From Bacteroidota bacterium (lineage in GTDB: Bacteria; Bacteroidota; Bacteroidia; Chitinophagales; Chitinophagaceae), in NCBI GenBank assembly GCA_029561305.1, contig JAKQJG010000037.1:1-60674 (forward strand): DNA of 60,674 bases, read 5' to 3'. Each line of letters starts with the position of its first letter. Position 1 is the stretch's first letter. Below are positions 8,161 to 17,707 of this stretch, piece by piece. The notes beneath the pieces were generated by a model. It was not told the DNA's origin, ran no database searches, and was given only the letters and a program-made list of their open reading frames with translations. The translations under genes and the position numbers were made by a program.

Positions 8161-10161
8161 TTACACAGGTATTTTAATGATCACTTTGGTTCCTTTTGCA
8201 TTTTTCATTTCGTCTTTAAGATCTTCTACCTGCACATCGGCTTTTATACCATACACCTGGTTTATCATCTCAAGCCTTTCCGATGTCATCTTTAAACCAA
8301 AGGATTTTTGCTTCGTGGCGGATTTGCTTTTGTACGCTGCCGCCTGCTCCCTTCCTATCCCATCATCTTTTATTTCCACCAGCAAAAAATAGTCGGTTGG
8401 TTGTGTAATATCAATAACAATATTACCGCCTTCTTTTTTGTGCATTAGTCCATGCCAGATGGCATTTTCCACATAGGGCTGGATAAGCAATGGCGGCAGT
8501 TTAATGTATTGCTGGTCAATATCCGGTGCTATATGAATCTGATACTTTACTTTGTCTTTAAAACGCATTGCTTCCAGGTTGATATACAATTGCAATGTTT
8601 CCATTTCCTTTTCCAGCGTTACTTTTTCTGAACGGGAATTTTCCAGCACCAGTCTTATCAATTGAGAGAACATAGACAAATAGTCAGAAGCTGTTTGAGA
8701 ATCATTCTCAAGTGTATATAATTTAATTGAATTGAGGCAATTGAAAATAAAATGCGGATTCATCTGTGCTCTCAATGCCGTCATTTCTGTTTCAGCGATC
8801 TTTTTTTCGAAGGCTGTCTGCACCTGTTTTAGTTTCTGTTCTTCCAGCACTTTGTTTTGTGCTTCAAGCTCTTTTGTCCGTTTCTGCAGTTCACCCTGTA
8901 ACTGTGCAGCATACTGCTTTTGCAAATTGTTCCTCTCATTCAGTACTAATTTACTCCGGTAAGATAGGGCAAAAGAAAAACAAATTGCTTCTATAGTAAG
9001 GCCAAGTAAAAAGTAAAAAGGTATAAAAATAAATACTACACCCACTGCGTCCATGGCAAACCTGAGATTGGATAAAACTATCAATGGCAGGCACCAAAGC
9101 AGCAACATACTAAGCAGGCCAGTGAACATAAACCATTTTACTTTTTCCTTGCTCATGGCTGTAAGCACCAGCAATACAATATTCAGTATTGTTACCGGTA
9201 TCATCGAAACAAAATAACCGTACTGATCCACGAATAAAAATTTACCCGTATGGATGGTGGTAAACTCTATCAGCATCTGTATACATGCCATCACCAGTAA
9301 AATTTTAACTATCTTCCAGCCCTTCTTAAATTGTTGTGGGAGTTTCAGCATTTTGCCAATGAATAAGCTGTACAATACCGGCACAAAAAATAAGAACATA
9401 GAAAAAATCAGGTCAAGAAAAAATGAAGAGAATAAACCAAACTGGTGCCTGACATCTATCCAGAAAAGCCCTGTAAAAGCTGCTGACACCGTATACGCTA
9501 TGTACCATAAAAACGTTTTATCCCGGTATAAAAAAAAATGGTAAGCGGCAAAAAATGTTATAAAAAACAAGCACCCTGTAAGCAGGGAAAGCAATAAAAA
9601 AAGCAGGCGGCTGTTGGAGACACTTTCTAAATGATTATTTAAAAAACTCGCCGTGGTTTCCAAACTCATCCAGGCAGGTGCAAATTTACCTTGCCTATCT
9701 TCGGTGCGCAGCCAATAGGTTTCACTGCTGTTTGGAGGAATGGAAAGCGCAAAAGAAGCCCTCTTAAATCCCGACACACTGGCTTCATAAATACCCGATT
9801 TTGCTAACAGGCCATTTCTATTATACAACCGCATAAAATAATGTCCACCGGGGTTCAGCCAGAGATGAATAGTGTCGGTGACAGCACTATTATGGATAGA
9901 AAACCGAAGCCACTGAATCACTAATGGCCGCATAGAAGGTTTATCCTGCCGCAAGCTATCTGTATAAAAAGCAAATTGTTGCTGTAGAATTTTTTCAAAA
10001 CTTAAGGGCGCATCATTCCTGTCATCATAAAAAAAGCAATTGTCTAAAATGGGCATTCCTTTCTGCCATTGCGGTTGGCCATTTAATACAATAGTGTCTT
10101 GCGCTGATGCTTTACTAAACAACAACATACACCAGGCAATTATAAAACGTAAACGATACAT
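8161..10161 (-). CDS. 7TM-DISM sensor histidine kinase (LytS/YehU type)
   Basis: The ATG at 10161 gives a 666-residue protein with a signal peptide ending KASAQ; an ATG at 10194 would add 11 residues before it. The order is an extracellular 7TMR-DISM extracellular domain (about 22-170), seven membrane helices (about 180-385), a coiled coil (about 390-450), then the His_kinase domain with phospho-acceptor H470 in MNPHFIFNC and a C-terminal HATPase (PYVENAIWHGL, DDGIGR). The DISM domain is expected to sense a small ligand, often a carbohydrate. It lies directly upstream of the LytTR regulator. The C-terminal part has the usual length for the family. Confidence 0.92.
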   Translation of the reverse strand: MYRLRFIIAWCMLLFSKASAQDTIVLNGQPQWQKGMPILDNCFFYDDRNDAPLSFEKILQQQFAFYTDSLRQDKPSMRPLVIQWLRFSIHNSAVTDTIHLWLNPGGHYFMRLYNRNGLLAKSGIYEASVSGFKRASFALSIPPNSSETYWLRTEDRQGKFAPAWMSLETTASFLNNHLESVSNSRLLFLLLSLLTGCLFFITFFAAYHFFLYRDKTFLWYIAYTVSAAFTGLFWIDVRHQFGLFSSFFLDLIFSMFLFFVPVLYSLFIGKMLKLPQQFKKGWKIVKILLVMACIQMLIEFTTIHTGKFLFVDQYGYFVSMIPVTILNIVLLVLTAMSKEKVKWFMFTGLLSMLLLWCLPLIVLSNLRFAMDAVGVVFIFIPFYFLLGLTIEAICFSFALSYRSKLVLNERNNLQKQYAAQLQGELQKRTKELEAQNKVLEEQKLKQVQTAFEKKIAETEMTALRAQMNPHFIFNCLNSIKLYTLENDSQTASDYLSMFSQLIRLVLENSRSEKVTLEKEMETLQLYINLEAMRFKDKVKYQIHIAPDIDQQYIKLPPLLIQPYVENAIWHGLMHKKEGGNIVIDITQPTDYFLLVEIKDDGIGREQAAAYKSKSATKQKSFGLKMTSERLEMINQVYGIKADVQVEDLKDEMKNAKGTKVIIKIPV

Positions 10162-10355
10162 ACAGAATGTTTTAAAATTAAAGCAACTGTACACATTCTC
10201 CTAATTCAGATGGTGAGCGGGCAGTTTTTTGAGGGAATGACAGATTTGCGTTTCAACCCTATATATCCTGCTGTTCACTCATAATAATTTCCATTAACCA
10301 CTTCCCGTTTTTGTCCTGCTGCATTGCTGCCGAATTTCATCAAAAAATATAAATC

Positions 10356-11216
10356 ATGTTAAGCACAATTCTAAGAACGGTTGTAACCATTTTCCTGCTG
10401 ATATTCCCTTTTCTTGGGGGAGCATTCATCAGTAAATACAGTCCCTACAAAGAAGGAAACAATATGACGGACTTTATATTTGTCTATGGTGCTTTTATAT
10501 TGGTTGCGGCTTTTATTTTGTTTTATATAACCTGTCGTTTCCGGTCTTCTTTTGTACAACCCACCCGGCCTGCTGTGATACTTTTTTTTATCGGTTTGAT
10601 CATGCTGGGTATTGCAGGCCTGGCAGCACCACCAGACCTGGGCATCAAAATGCTTGAACATCCTGAAAGGGAACATTGCAGGTATATCATCCTGCTAATT
10701 GGGGCTATTCTATTTGGTCTCTATTTCCTTGACCTGTTTTTGAATGACAGGCTGCAACTTAAAGGAGCACAAAAGTGGATCATGATCCTGCTATTTATTA
10801 TCCCGATGGTTGAATTGATATGGGAGCTTTTGCACCATTACTCCTATCCGGAAGGATTAAAAGAATGGGTAGGTAAGGGAAATAAGATAGAAGACTTCAA
10901 TAAAAACTATGATGACCGCAGAGTTGGCACTATCGGGGCAATTGGACGTTTCCTCCTGTTCATACTGATTCTCGGGCTCTCTGTTACATTATATAAATTA
11001 CGTAAAACACGAATCTGGAATCCAATACTCCTCTCGGTTTTTTGTATCCTCGGAATGGCATCGGCCTGTACCATGTTTTTATTTTTCAATTTCCAGTTTC
11101 AACCAGAAAAAGCACTGGGTTTCCTGTTCATATTTTTTATTCCAGGCATTCCTTTTATACTGATGTACTGGATTGGAGCAGCTATGCTTACCAAAAAGCC
11201 TGGTCAAATAAGCTGA
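10356..11216 (+). CDS. Polytopic membrane protein of unknown function
   Basis: This 286-residue protein has about eight hydrophobic segments (near residues 9-29, 40-62, 73-93, 108-128, 141-160, 195-215, 225-245 and 255-275) and no recognised catalytic motif. The loop near 165-190 is charged (KGNKIEDFNKNYDDRR). It stands alone between the divergent two-component system and the GH5 gene. An inner-membrane location is expected; the function is unknown. Confidence 0.75.
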   Translation: MLSTILRTVVTIFLLIFPFLGGAFISKYSPYKEGNNMTDFIFVYGAFILVAAFILFYITCRFRSSFVQPTRPAVILFFIGLIMLGIAGLAAPPDLGIKMLEHPEREHCRYIILLIGAILFGLYFLDLFLNDRLQLKGAQKWIMILLFIIPMVELIWELLHHYSYPEGLKEWVGKGNKIEDFNKNYDDRRVGTIGAIGRFLLFILILGLSVTLYKLRKTRIWNPILLSVFCILGMASACTMFLFFNFQFQPEKALGFLFIFFIPGIPFILMYWIGAAMLTKKPGQIS

Positions 11217-11286
11217 TTTTTTAAACTCCCCAACAACAGGGTGAAAATTTTGTGTCGCATTCAGTTGATAAGCATATGCAATAAAC

Positions 11287-11294
11287 TAAGTTTG
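11287..11294 (+). promoter_or_regulatory. TAnnTTTG promoter box for GH5 gene
   Basis: TAAGTTTG, with a TTG at 11264-11266 (20-bp spacing), lies 20 nt before the ATG at 11315. Both elements fit the Bacteroidota -33/-7 architecture. Confidence 0.6.
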
Positions 11295-11314
11295 CATTTA
11301 CAAAATCAGTAACG

Positions 11315-12541
11315 ATGCTACCTAAAATTTTTGCCTGCTTTTTATTTTCTGTTGCACTGAATATACATTTATCAGCGCAGCAATTTTTCAACACAAAAGG
11401 AAAAACAATAACTGGTCCCGATGGAAAACCTTTTTATATGAAAGGAACCAACCTGGGCAACTGGCTGGTGCCGGAAGGTTATATGTTTAAATTTAATGAT
11501 GCCAGTTCACCAAGACTGATCAACCGCACCATCAGTGAACTGGTTGGCCCGGCTGCAGCAAAGGATTTCTGGCAAAAATTTTTAGATGTATATGTAACTG
11601 CTGAGGATATTCATTACCTGAAAGAGATCGGTATGAATTCTATCCGTATTCCTTTTAACTACCGGTTGTTTACCAATGAGTACTATATGGGTTCAAGTGA
11701 TCCGGCCAGGGGCTTTACTTATCTTGACCGGTTGATCAACTGGTGTAAAAAAGAAAAATTGTATTTGTTGCTCGACATGCATTGTGCACCTGGTGGTCAA
11801 ACAGGCGACAATATTGATGACGGCTACGGTTACCCTTTTTTGTTTGAAAGTGAAAAAGACCAGGCAACATGTGTTGCAATATGGAAACGCATTGCAGCTC
11901 ATTATAAAGATGAGACAATCATTATTGGCTATGATCTGTTGAATGAACCCATCGCTCACTATTTTGACAAAGAAAAACTCAATCCACTGCTGGAGCCGTT
12001 ATATAAAAAAATAACTGCAGCGGTGAGAACGGTTGACAAAAATCACCTGATATTTTTAGGCGGTGCCCAATGGAACTCCAACTTTGAACCCTTTGGCAAA
12101 CCATTCGACAGTAAACTGGTGTATACTTTTCATAAGTACTGGACTTCCCCCGGAGTGGAGGTAATACAGGACTATATCAACTTCGGCAACAAACACAATG
12201 TGCCGCTGTATTGTGGCGAAACCGGAGAAAATGATGATGCCTGGGTGGAAGCCTTTAGGAAAACGATGGACTCCTGTAAAATCGGCTGGCATTTTTGGCC
12301 TTATAAAAAATTAGATAATACAGCCGGCATTGTTACTTTCAACAGGCCGGCTGGTTACGATTCTGTCATTGCATATGCCAATACACCCAAGAAGAATTTT
12401 GAAGATATAAGGAAGAACCAGCCGTCAAACAAGGATGAAATAAAAAAAGCGCTGGAAGGCTTTTTAGAAAATTGCCGGTTTAAGAATTGTATCCAGAATG
12501 CAGGTTATATAAAAGCGTTGGGTTTTAAACCAAAGGCATAA
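11315..12541 (+). CDS. Exported glycoside hydrolase family 5 (cellulase/exo-glucanase-like)
   Basis: The 408-residue product has a signal peptide (cut near LSAQ, residue 21) and a full (beta/alpha)8 GH5 barrel. The substrate-binding motif SIRIPFNYR is near 111-119, acid/base E211 lies in DLLNEP, and nucleophile E302 lies in YCGETGEN. Such enzymes hydrolyse beta-1,4 or beta-1,3/1,6 glucans and related glycans. The sequence opens with the GTNLGNWLVPEG motif seen in exo-beta-1,3-glucanase-like GH5 subfamilies, so a cellulase label would be too narrow. There is no carbohydrate-binding module and no T9SS tail, so a periplasmic location is likely. Confidence 0.9.
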   Translation: MLPKIFACFLFSVALNIHLSAQQFFNTKGKTITGPDGKPFYMKGTNLGNWLVPEGYMFKFNDASSPRLINRTISELVGPAAAKDFWQKFLDVYVTAEDIHYLKEIGMNSIRIPFNYRLFTNEYYMGSSDPARGFTYLDRLINWCKKEKLYLLLDMHCAPGGQTGDNIDDGYGYPFLFESEKDQATCVAIWKRIAAHYKDETIIIGYDLLNEPIAHYFDKEKLNPLLEPLYKKITAAVRTVDKNHLIFLGGAQWNSNFEPFGKPFDSKLVYTFHKYWTSPGVEVIQDYINFGNKHNVPLYCGETGENDDAWVEAFRKTMDSCKIGWHFWPYKKLDNTAGIVTFNRPAGYDSVIAYANTPKKNFEDIRKNQPSNKDEIKKALEGFLENCRFKNCIQNAGYIKALGFKPKA

Positions 12542-12565
12542 TATTCATTTCAAAGTTTTTTATTT

Positions 12566-13312
12566 ATGAGAATTCTTTTTATCAATTTATTTCTCTTAAT
12601 AATCAGTTCCAGCTTTTCGCAACAGAAATTTGTGGAAGTCACCGTCAATGATTCGGTGTGGGCAAAACCAGATTGGTATATATACAGGGTAAACATTGTA
12701 AAAAGCGATTATAGCATGGACTCCACCTCGCCAGCAGTATCAATGGTGAGCCAATACAGCGAGCTGTTCCCTCAATCGAAGCTCAGCAACAGAGCGTTAA
12801 AAGACAGCCTGGAATTTATAATGATGCAAAAGGGTTTCTATGTACTGCCAGTCACAATAAAAGAAAAATTTGAATACAACAACCGGTTCGAAGATTTTAA
12901 ACCTTACCATATTGATATAATGACAGGCTCAGCAGATTCCCTGAAATTATTGTTTGACCTGGTATCAAAACAGAATGACATTTCTGGAGTTTTGATAAAG
13001 GTTTTTTCAAAGGATGAATCCGGTTATACAAGAATATTGAATAAAAAACTCCTTGCATCAGCCCAAAACAAAGCTATTCAACTGGCATCATTCGGAAAAC
13101 AAAAAATTGGTGCCATTATATCAATCACAGAAAAAAATGACCTGGCAAACGAAGACTGGACAATCTATCCTCCCCTTTCTGCCCTAAGGGATAGCCAGGT
13201 ACCGGGATGGCATACATCAAATTTTGGCTATAGTTCCATTATTGCCGGAAATGAACAAACCTGCTATTATATTATTAGTAGCAGTTTGATAGTAAGATAT
13301 AGTCTTGAATAA
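12566..13312 (+). CDS. Exported SIMPL/DUF541-like protein
   Basis: This 248-residue protein has a clear signal peptide (ISSSFSQ, about residue 19). The mature part starts like SIMPL-domain proteins (VEVTVNDSVWAKPDWY) and has the alternating beta pattern and LLASAQNKAIQLASFG helix typical of them. SIMPL proteins are periplasmic or outer-membrane-associated and lack a known enzymatic activity. The gene begins 24 bp after the GH5 stop and could be in the same transcript. Confidence 0.65.
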   Translation: MRILFINLFLLIISSSFSQQKFVEVTVNDSVWAKPDWYIYRVNIVKSDYSMDSTSPAVSMVSQYSELFPQSKLSNRALKDSLEFIMMQKGFYVLPVTIKEKFEYNNRFEDFKPYHIDIMTGSADSLKLLFDLVSKQNDISGVLIKVFSKDESGYTRILNKKLLASAQNKAIQLASFGKQKIGAIISITEKNDLANEDWTIYPPLSALRDSQVPGWHTSNFGYSSIIAGNEQTCYYIISSSLIVRYSLE

Positions 13313-13327
13313 ATCATTTTTGTTTTT

Positions 13328-14278
13328 ATGAACCGTATCGACCGTGTAAGTGCTATCCTCATTCATCTGCAGACTAAAAAGATTGTAAAGGCCCAGGAAA
13401 TTGCTGATCGCTTTTCAATTAGCCTGAGAACCGTATACAGGGATATAAAAGCTTTGGAAGAATCTGGTGTACCTGTGGGTGGAGAAGCAGGTGTTGGGTA
13501 CCAGCTCATGGAGGGCTACCGCCTGCCCCCGGTAATGTTTACAAAGGAAGAAGCCATTGCATTTTTAACGGCAGAAAAAATGGTGGAGAAACTGACAGAT
13601 GCTTCGTCTAAAAAACACTACAAAGAAGCCATGCTTAAAATAAAAGCGGTACTTCGGTATTCAGAAAAAGACTTGCTGGAAGAAATGGAAGAACATATTG
13701 AAGTGCTGGAAAATCCTTACCTGCCATCAAAACAAAATAACCCGGGGCATCTGCAAACCATTTTAAAGGGCATTGCACAAAAAGAAATACTCGACATCGG
13801 CTATTTTGCCAATCATAGCCAGCAATACAGCAACAGGAATATTGAACCGGTGGGCATTTTCTTTCTCACGGGTCACTGGTATGTGATCGGGTATTGTCAC
13901 ATGCGCAAAGATTACCGTCATTTTAGAACGGACCGCATCAGTTATATCAATCAAACGGCCACTTTCTTTATGCAACAGCATCCTTCCTTAAAAACATTCC
14001 TGGCCAAAATGACGGAAGAAAGAGAAATGCATACAGTAGTGATAAGCGTACAAAAAGATGTTATAAAGTATTTTGGTGAACAGAAATATTACAATGGTTT
14101 TGTTTCAGAAAGAGAAGTTAACGGACAAATGGAAATGACCTTTCTTACATCATCGTTGATGGGTTTTGTAAAATTCTATCTAATGTTTGCAGAGTATGCA
14201 GAGATCATCAGCCCACTCCTGTTAAAGGATATGCTGAAAAAGAATATTGCAGCTATTCAGAAAAAAATTGAAAAATAA
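13328..14278 (+). CDS. YafY-type transcriptional regulator (HTH_11 + WYL)
   Basis: This 316-residue protein has an N-terminal winged helix-turn-helix (AQEIADRFSISLRTVYRDIK, about residues 22-41), a linker and a central WYL domain (about 145-215, with GHWYVIGYCHMRKDYRHFR) that usually binds nucleic acid or nucleotides. A C-terminal WCX-like extension follows. Family members are regulators, often repressors of adjacent genes. The DinB gene lies 122 bp downstream. A CATTTTTG box, one base off the -7 consensus, sits 5 nt before the ATG. Confidence 0.88.
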   Translation: MNRIDRVSAILIHLQTKKIVKAQEIADRFSISLRTVYRDIKALEESGVPVGGEAGVGYQLMEGYRLPPVMFTKEEAIAFLTAEKMVEKLTDASSKKHYKEAMLKIKAVLRYSEKDLLEEMEEHIEVLENPYLPSKQNNPGHLQTILKGIAQKEILDIGYFANHSQQYSNRNIEPVGIFFLTGHWYVIGYCHMRKDYRHFRTDRISYINQTATFFMQQHPSLKTFLAKMTEEREMHTVVISVQKDVIKYFGEQKYYNGFVSEREVNGQMEMTFLTSSLMGFVKFYLMFAEYAEIISPLLLKDMLKKNIAAIQKKIEK

Positions 14279-14400
14279 TACCCGTTGATCTATACCGACT
14301 TTACCGGGACAATTAAAAGAAATAAATAAATCTATTTCCTGCTGACATAGGGCTGTCACTACCCCGTTCTTTCTTTGTGTCATAATCAAAAACAAATATT

Positions 14401-14895
14401 ATGACACGTTCCGCATTTTTCCACGATCAACTGAAAGAAGAAGCCATTGCCACCCGTAAAATGCTGGCTGCAGTTCCCAATGACAAATTTGACTGGAAGC
14501 CACATCCAAAAAGTATGAGCATCCGGCAGCTGGCAACCCATATTGCCGATTTGCCTGCATGGCCAGAATTTGCTGTAAACAACAACGGGCTTGACTTTGC
14601 TGCCATGGAGTATACTCCAAAAGAAGCAAATGACAGCGCAGAACTGGTGAAAGTATTTGATGATAACCTGAAAACCGGACTCGATGTATTACAAAATACA
14701 AAAGAAGAAACCCTTGATGAATTATGGACATTACGGGAGGGAGAAAAAATTTACAGTGAAGAACCTAAGGCAGATGTTATCCGGATGGCCATTTCACAGA
14801 TCATTCATCACAGGGCTCAGTTGGGTGTTTTTCTTCGCCTGCTGGATGTGCCGGTACCTGGCAGTTATGGTCCAAGTGCTGATGAAAGTTTTTAA
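14401..14895 (+). CDS. DinB family protein
   Basis: This 164-residue protein is a four-helix bundle with the expected metal-binding histidines: one in the THIADL motif near residue 42 and two in the IIHHRAQLG motif near 139-140. DinB proteins use a bound metal for thiol transfer and related chemistry; the substrate is unknown. It may be co-regulated with the YafY-type gene upstream. A terminator follows 13 bp after the stop. Confidence 0.88.
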   Translation: MTRSAFFHDQLKEEAIATRKMLAAVPNDKFDWKPHPKSMSIRQLATHIADLPAWPEFAVNNNGLDFAAMEYTPKEANDSAELVKVFDDNLKTGLDVLQNTKEETLDELWTLREGEKIYSEEPKADVIRMAISQIIHHRAQLGVFLRLLDVPVPGSYGPSADESF

Positions 14896-14907
14896 TGCTT
14901 TTTAATA

Positions 14908-14940
14908 GATGCCGGGAGAGTAAGTGCCCGGCATCTTTTA
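14908..14940 (+). terminator. Rho-independent terminator after DinB gene
   Basis: A perfect 9-bp GC-rich stem (GATGCCGGG with CCCGGCATC) around a 10-nt loop is followed by TTTTATTTTC. Confidence 0.85.
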
Positions 14941-15037
14941 TTTTCTAATTAATCAGCATCGCCCAATAAGACCGGTAATTTTTTTATAAGCGGGAAATTC
15001 CGGGTTATTGAATGGACTATCTTTAAAACATTAAAGT

Positions 15038-16042
15038 ATGGCCTCCATTCATTGTTTACCGGTAAGAATATGCTGCCTGCTGCTATTTTTAGCCGGCAGC
15101 GGAAACAGTATGGGAGTACACTCGAAAGTCAATTCACCTGATCCAGGAATTTTATGCAATAATAAACTGCCATTTGAAAAAGATCCCGTTGTTAAAACTG
15201 ATTCAGCTAACTGTATCATCCCTTTTAGCCGTGCCGGCAATCTCATTATTATCAGGGCAAAAGTTGACACGGTTGAAGGAAATTTTATTTTGGATACAGG
15301 CGCACCGGGACTGGTGCTCAACATCCCCTATTTTCGTAATTACACAACAATTGAACAGCCTGAAGAGATACAGGGTGGACTTACAGGCCGGGTGGAAGAT
15401 GCAGGAAGAGTACATATAGATTCGCTTGGTTTTGGACCTGTGCATTATTACAAAGCAGAAGCCGACCGGATCAACCTTGGTCATATTGAAAACCGCAAGG
15501 GTATTAAAATACACGGATTGCTGGGCATGCAATTGTTCAAACATTTTGAAATGATCATTGATTATGAAAACAACCTGATCTACCTGCACCATCTGTCAAA
15601 AAAAGAAGATAAGAATTACCGGCACCCATTGTTGCAGGATACTGCTGCTTATGTTGAAACGCCCATTAATTTTATAGAAAACAAATTGATTACCTATGTT
15701 TATTCTGCGGGTAAAAAATTAAGCTTTGTTGTAGACAGCGGGGCTGAAAGTAATTTGATCGACAGCCGCCTGCCAGATAAAATAATGGACAATGTAATTG
15801 TGAATAAGAGGGTTTTTCTAAGCGGTACTGGCAGCGCAAAAGTGGAAGCATTAAGCGGCAGTATCAACACGCTTAAAATTGGCAACTGTGAGGTAGCTAA
15901 CCTCCCCGTTATAGTGACCAATCTTGAAAAACTTTGTTTTGCTTACAACCGCTGTCTTGATGGCATGCTGGGATTTGATTTTCTCAGCAGGCAAAAAATT
16001 GGGTTTAACTTTGTAAAACGTAAAATGTATATCTGGAAGTGA
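15038..16042 (+). CDS. Exported retropepsin-like aspartyl protease
   Basis: This 334-residue protein has an N-terminal signal segment (the hydrophobic CCLLLFLAGSG). It has two aspartic protease half-sites, D86 in FILDTGAPG and D233 in VVDSGAES, each followed by a hydrophobic-hydrophobic-Gly strand. Two lobes in one chain match clan AA proteins of the retropepsin-like group that are common and poorly studied in Bacteroidota. The substrate is unknown. Its TGA stop overlaps the GTG start of the next gene (GTGA), implying translational coupling with the carbohydrate-binding protein. Confidence 0.85.
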   Translation: MASIHCLPVRICCLLLFLAGSGNSMGVHSKVNSPDPGILCNNKLPFEKDPVVKTDSANCIIPFSRAGNLIIIRAKVDTVEGNFILDTGAPGLVLNIPYFRNYTTIEQPEEIQGGLTGRVEDAGRVHIDSLGFGPVHYYKAEADRINLGHIENRKGIKIHGLLGMQLFKHFEMIIDYENNLIYLHHLSKKEDKNYRHPLLQDTAAYVETPINFIENKLITYVYSAGKKLSFVVDSGAESNLIDSRLPDKIMDNVIVNKRVFLSGTGSAKVEALSGSINTLKIGNCEVANLPVIVTNLEKLCFAYNRCLDGMLGFDFLSRQKIGFNFVKRKMYIWK

Positions 16043-17484
16043 ATTTTCAGTTGACGATAATAAAAAAATGCACTTTAATTGCCTTGATGCTATTGGTCAT
16101 TCAGTTTTGTAATGCCCAGCAGCCGGTCAAGGTGTACAAGGTTAAAAATGGAAGCATGTACCTGATGCTTAGTAAAAATATCACTGCAGAACCTTTAGAC
16201 AGTTTTATTACCAATTTTGGCCTGGAAGATATGAACCTGAAGAACACAGTTATGGCGGGAAGTTTTGATTCATTGGTAAAAGCAGGCTGGCATATTGAGA
16301 TTGATAATGATGAATTGATTGCATTGAGTAAAAAGATGGGCAGCATTGATAATATCAGTGACCCTTCTGTGAGTATCAATTTAAACAGCCATGCCGATAT
16401 CCAGCCTTTTGCAGGCAGTGCTGCAAAATTTGGAGTAAACAGGTTTAAGAATAAAAATTTATTTGCCATTAATGATTCAATTGTTACTTTTTATTTGCGT
16501 AACCATCTTAATGCAAAAAGAGTAATTCTTTGTGGCAGTTTCAATAACTGGAATGAAACTGACCTTAAAATGAAACCTGTGGCCGATGGCTGGGAGGCTG
16601 ATGTAAAACTGGCCGCCGGCAAACATTGGTATAAATTTATTATTGACGGCGAATGGAGTATTGATAAGGATAACAAAATAGTGGAAAATGACGGAAAGGG
16701 TAATGAGAATTCAGTTTATTTTAAACCGAATTATATATTCCGGTCAAAGGCCTTTGAAAAGAGTAAAAACTTGTTTGTGGCGGGAAGTTTTAATAACTGG
16801 AATGAAAAAGAAATTCCGCTTGCAAAAACCGGCAGTGGCTGGGTTGCTGCTGTGTACCTGGCAGATGGCACCCATACTTATCGCTTTATTGCCGACGGCA
16901 GATGGAGTGAAGATCCTGAAAATACAGTTCGTTATCCAAATGAATTTGGGGAATACAATTCAGTGATACACCTGGGTTATAAGCATTTATTTAAACTGGA
17001 AGGTTTCGCAAACGCAGGTGCTATCACCATACTGGGATCATTCAACAACTGGCGTGATTATGAATTAAGGATGAAAAAAGTGGATGGTGGCTGGGAACTT
17101 CCTTATGCGCTCGGCCCAGGTAACTATGCATTCGGATTTAAAGTGGATGGTAAATGGGTTACTGCCAGTTCCGGACTCCTGGCAGACCATGCAGGTAAAG
17201 CGCATTACTACAGCCTCGTTATTCAGCCCAACCACAGCTTTTGTTTAAATGGTTTTGATAACGCAAAAGAAGTTTTTATAACAGGAGATTTCAACAACTG
17301 GTCACCCGATATCTACCGGCTTAAAAGAACTGGTAATCACTGGTCCATTGATTTAAATATTGACAAAGGCAAACACCTGTATAAGTTTGTGGTGGACGGG
17401 AAATGGATACTTGATCCAGGCAATACCTTGTGGGAACAAAATGAATTTGGCACTGGCAATTCTGTGTTGTGGATCGGTCAGTAA
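16039..17484 (+). CDS. Exported protein with four AMPK-type (CBM48-like) glycogen-binding repeats
   Basis: The GTG at 16039 overlaps the preceding stop by 4 bp. It is the only start that keeps the signal peptide (cut near CNAQ, residue 27). Residues 30-155 match no family known to me. Then come four copies of an AMPK1/CBM48-like beta-sandwich, each with a [SD]FNNW motif: F168, F251, F335 and F418, spaced 83, 84 and 83 residues. Each has a GKHxYKF[IV][IV]DG-type strand and a D/N-rich end. The domain normally binds alpha-glucan. Four in tandem and no catalytic domain suggest a multivalent exported glucan-binding protein; true ligand binding is not shown. Confidence 0.85.
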   Translation: MNFQLTIIKKCTLIALMLLVIQFCNAQQPVKVYKVKNGSMYLMLSKNITAEPLDSFITNFGLEDMNLKNTVMAGSFDSLVKAGWHIEIDNDELIALSKKMGSIDNISDPSVSINLNSHADIQPFAGSAAKFGVNRFKNKNLFAINDSIVTFYLRNHLNAKRVILCGSFNNWNETDLKMKPVADGWEADVKLAAGKHWYKFIIDGEWSIDKDNKIVENDGKGNENSVYFKPNYIFRSKAFEKSKNLFVAGSFNNWNEKEIPLAKTGSGWVAAVYLADGTHTYRFIADGRWSEDPENTVRYPNEFGEYNSVIHLGYKHLFKLEGFANAGAITILGSFNNWRDYELRMKKVDGGWELPYALGPGNYAFGFKVDGKWVTASSGLLADHAGKAHYYSLVIQPNHSFCLNGFDNAKEVFITGDFNNWSPDIYRLKRTGNHWSIDLNIDKGKHLYKFVVDGKWILDPGNTLWEQNEFGTGNSVLWIGQ

Positions 17485-17500
17485 AAAGTATTCACGCATA

Positions 17501-17533
17501 AAAAAACCTCCTGAAGAATCAGGAGGTTTTTTT
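17501..17533. terminator. Bidirectional rho-independent terminator
   Basis: A 14-bp stem (17501-17514 with 17519-17532) with loop AGAA carries A and T runs on both sides. It separates the carbohydrate-binding gene from the convergent GldM-C-like gene. Confidence 0.9.
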
Positions 17534-17707
17534 CTTTAACCCTTAAAACAACCAACATGAATGATGTTGATAGGGTAAAGGTAATAATATTTTTAAAGAA
17601 TAAAAGAAAATTGTATACGAGTGCAATAATTGAGCGATTTTGATTAGAGTTGCCGACAGTTTTACGTATAAATACGGTCAATCATCCCTAATAAGCTCAG
17701 GCGGCAT

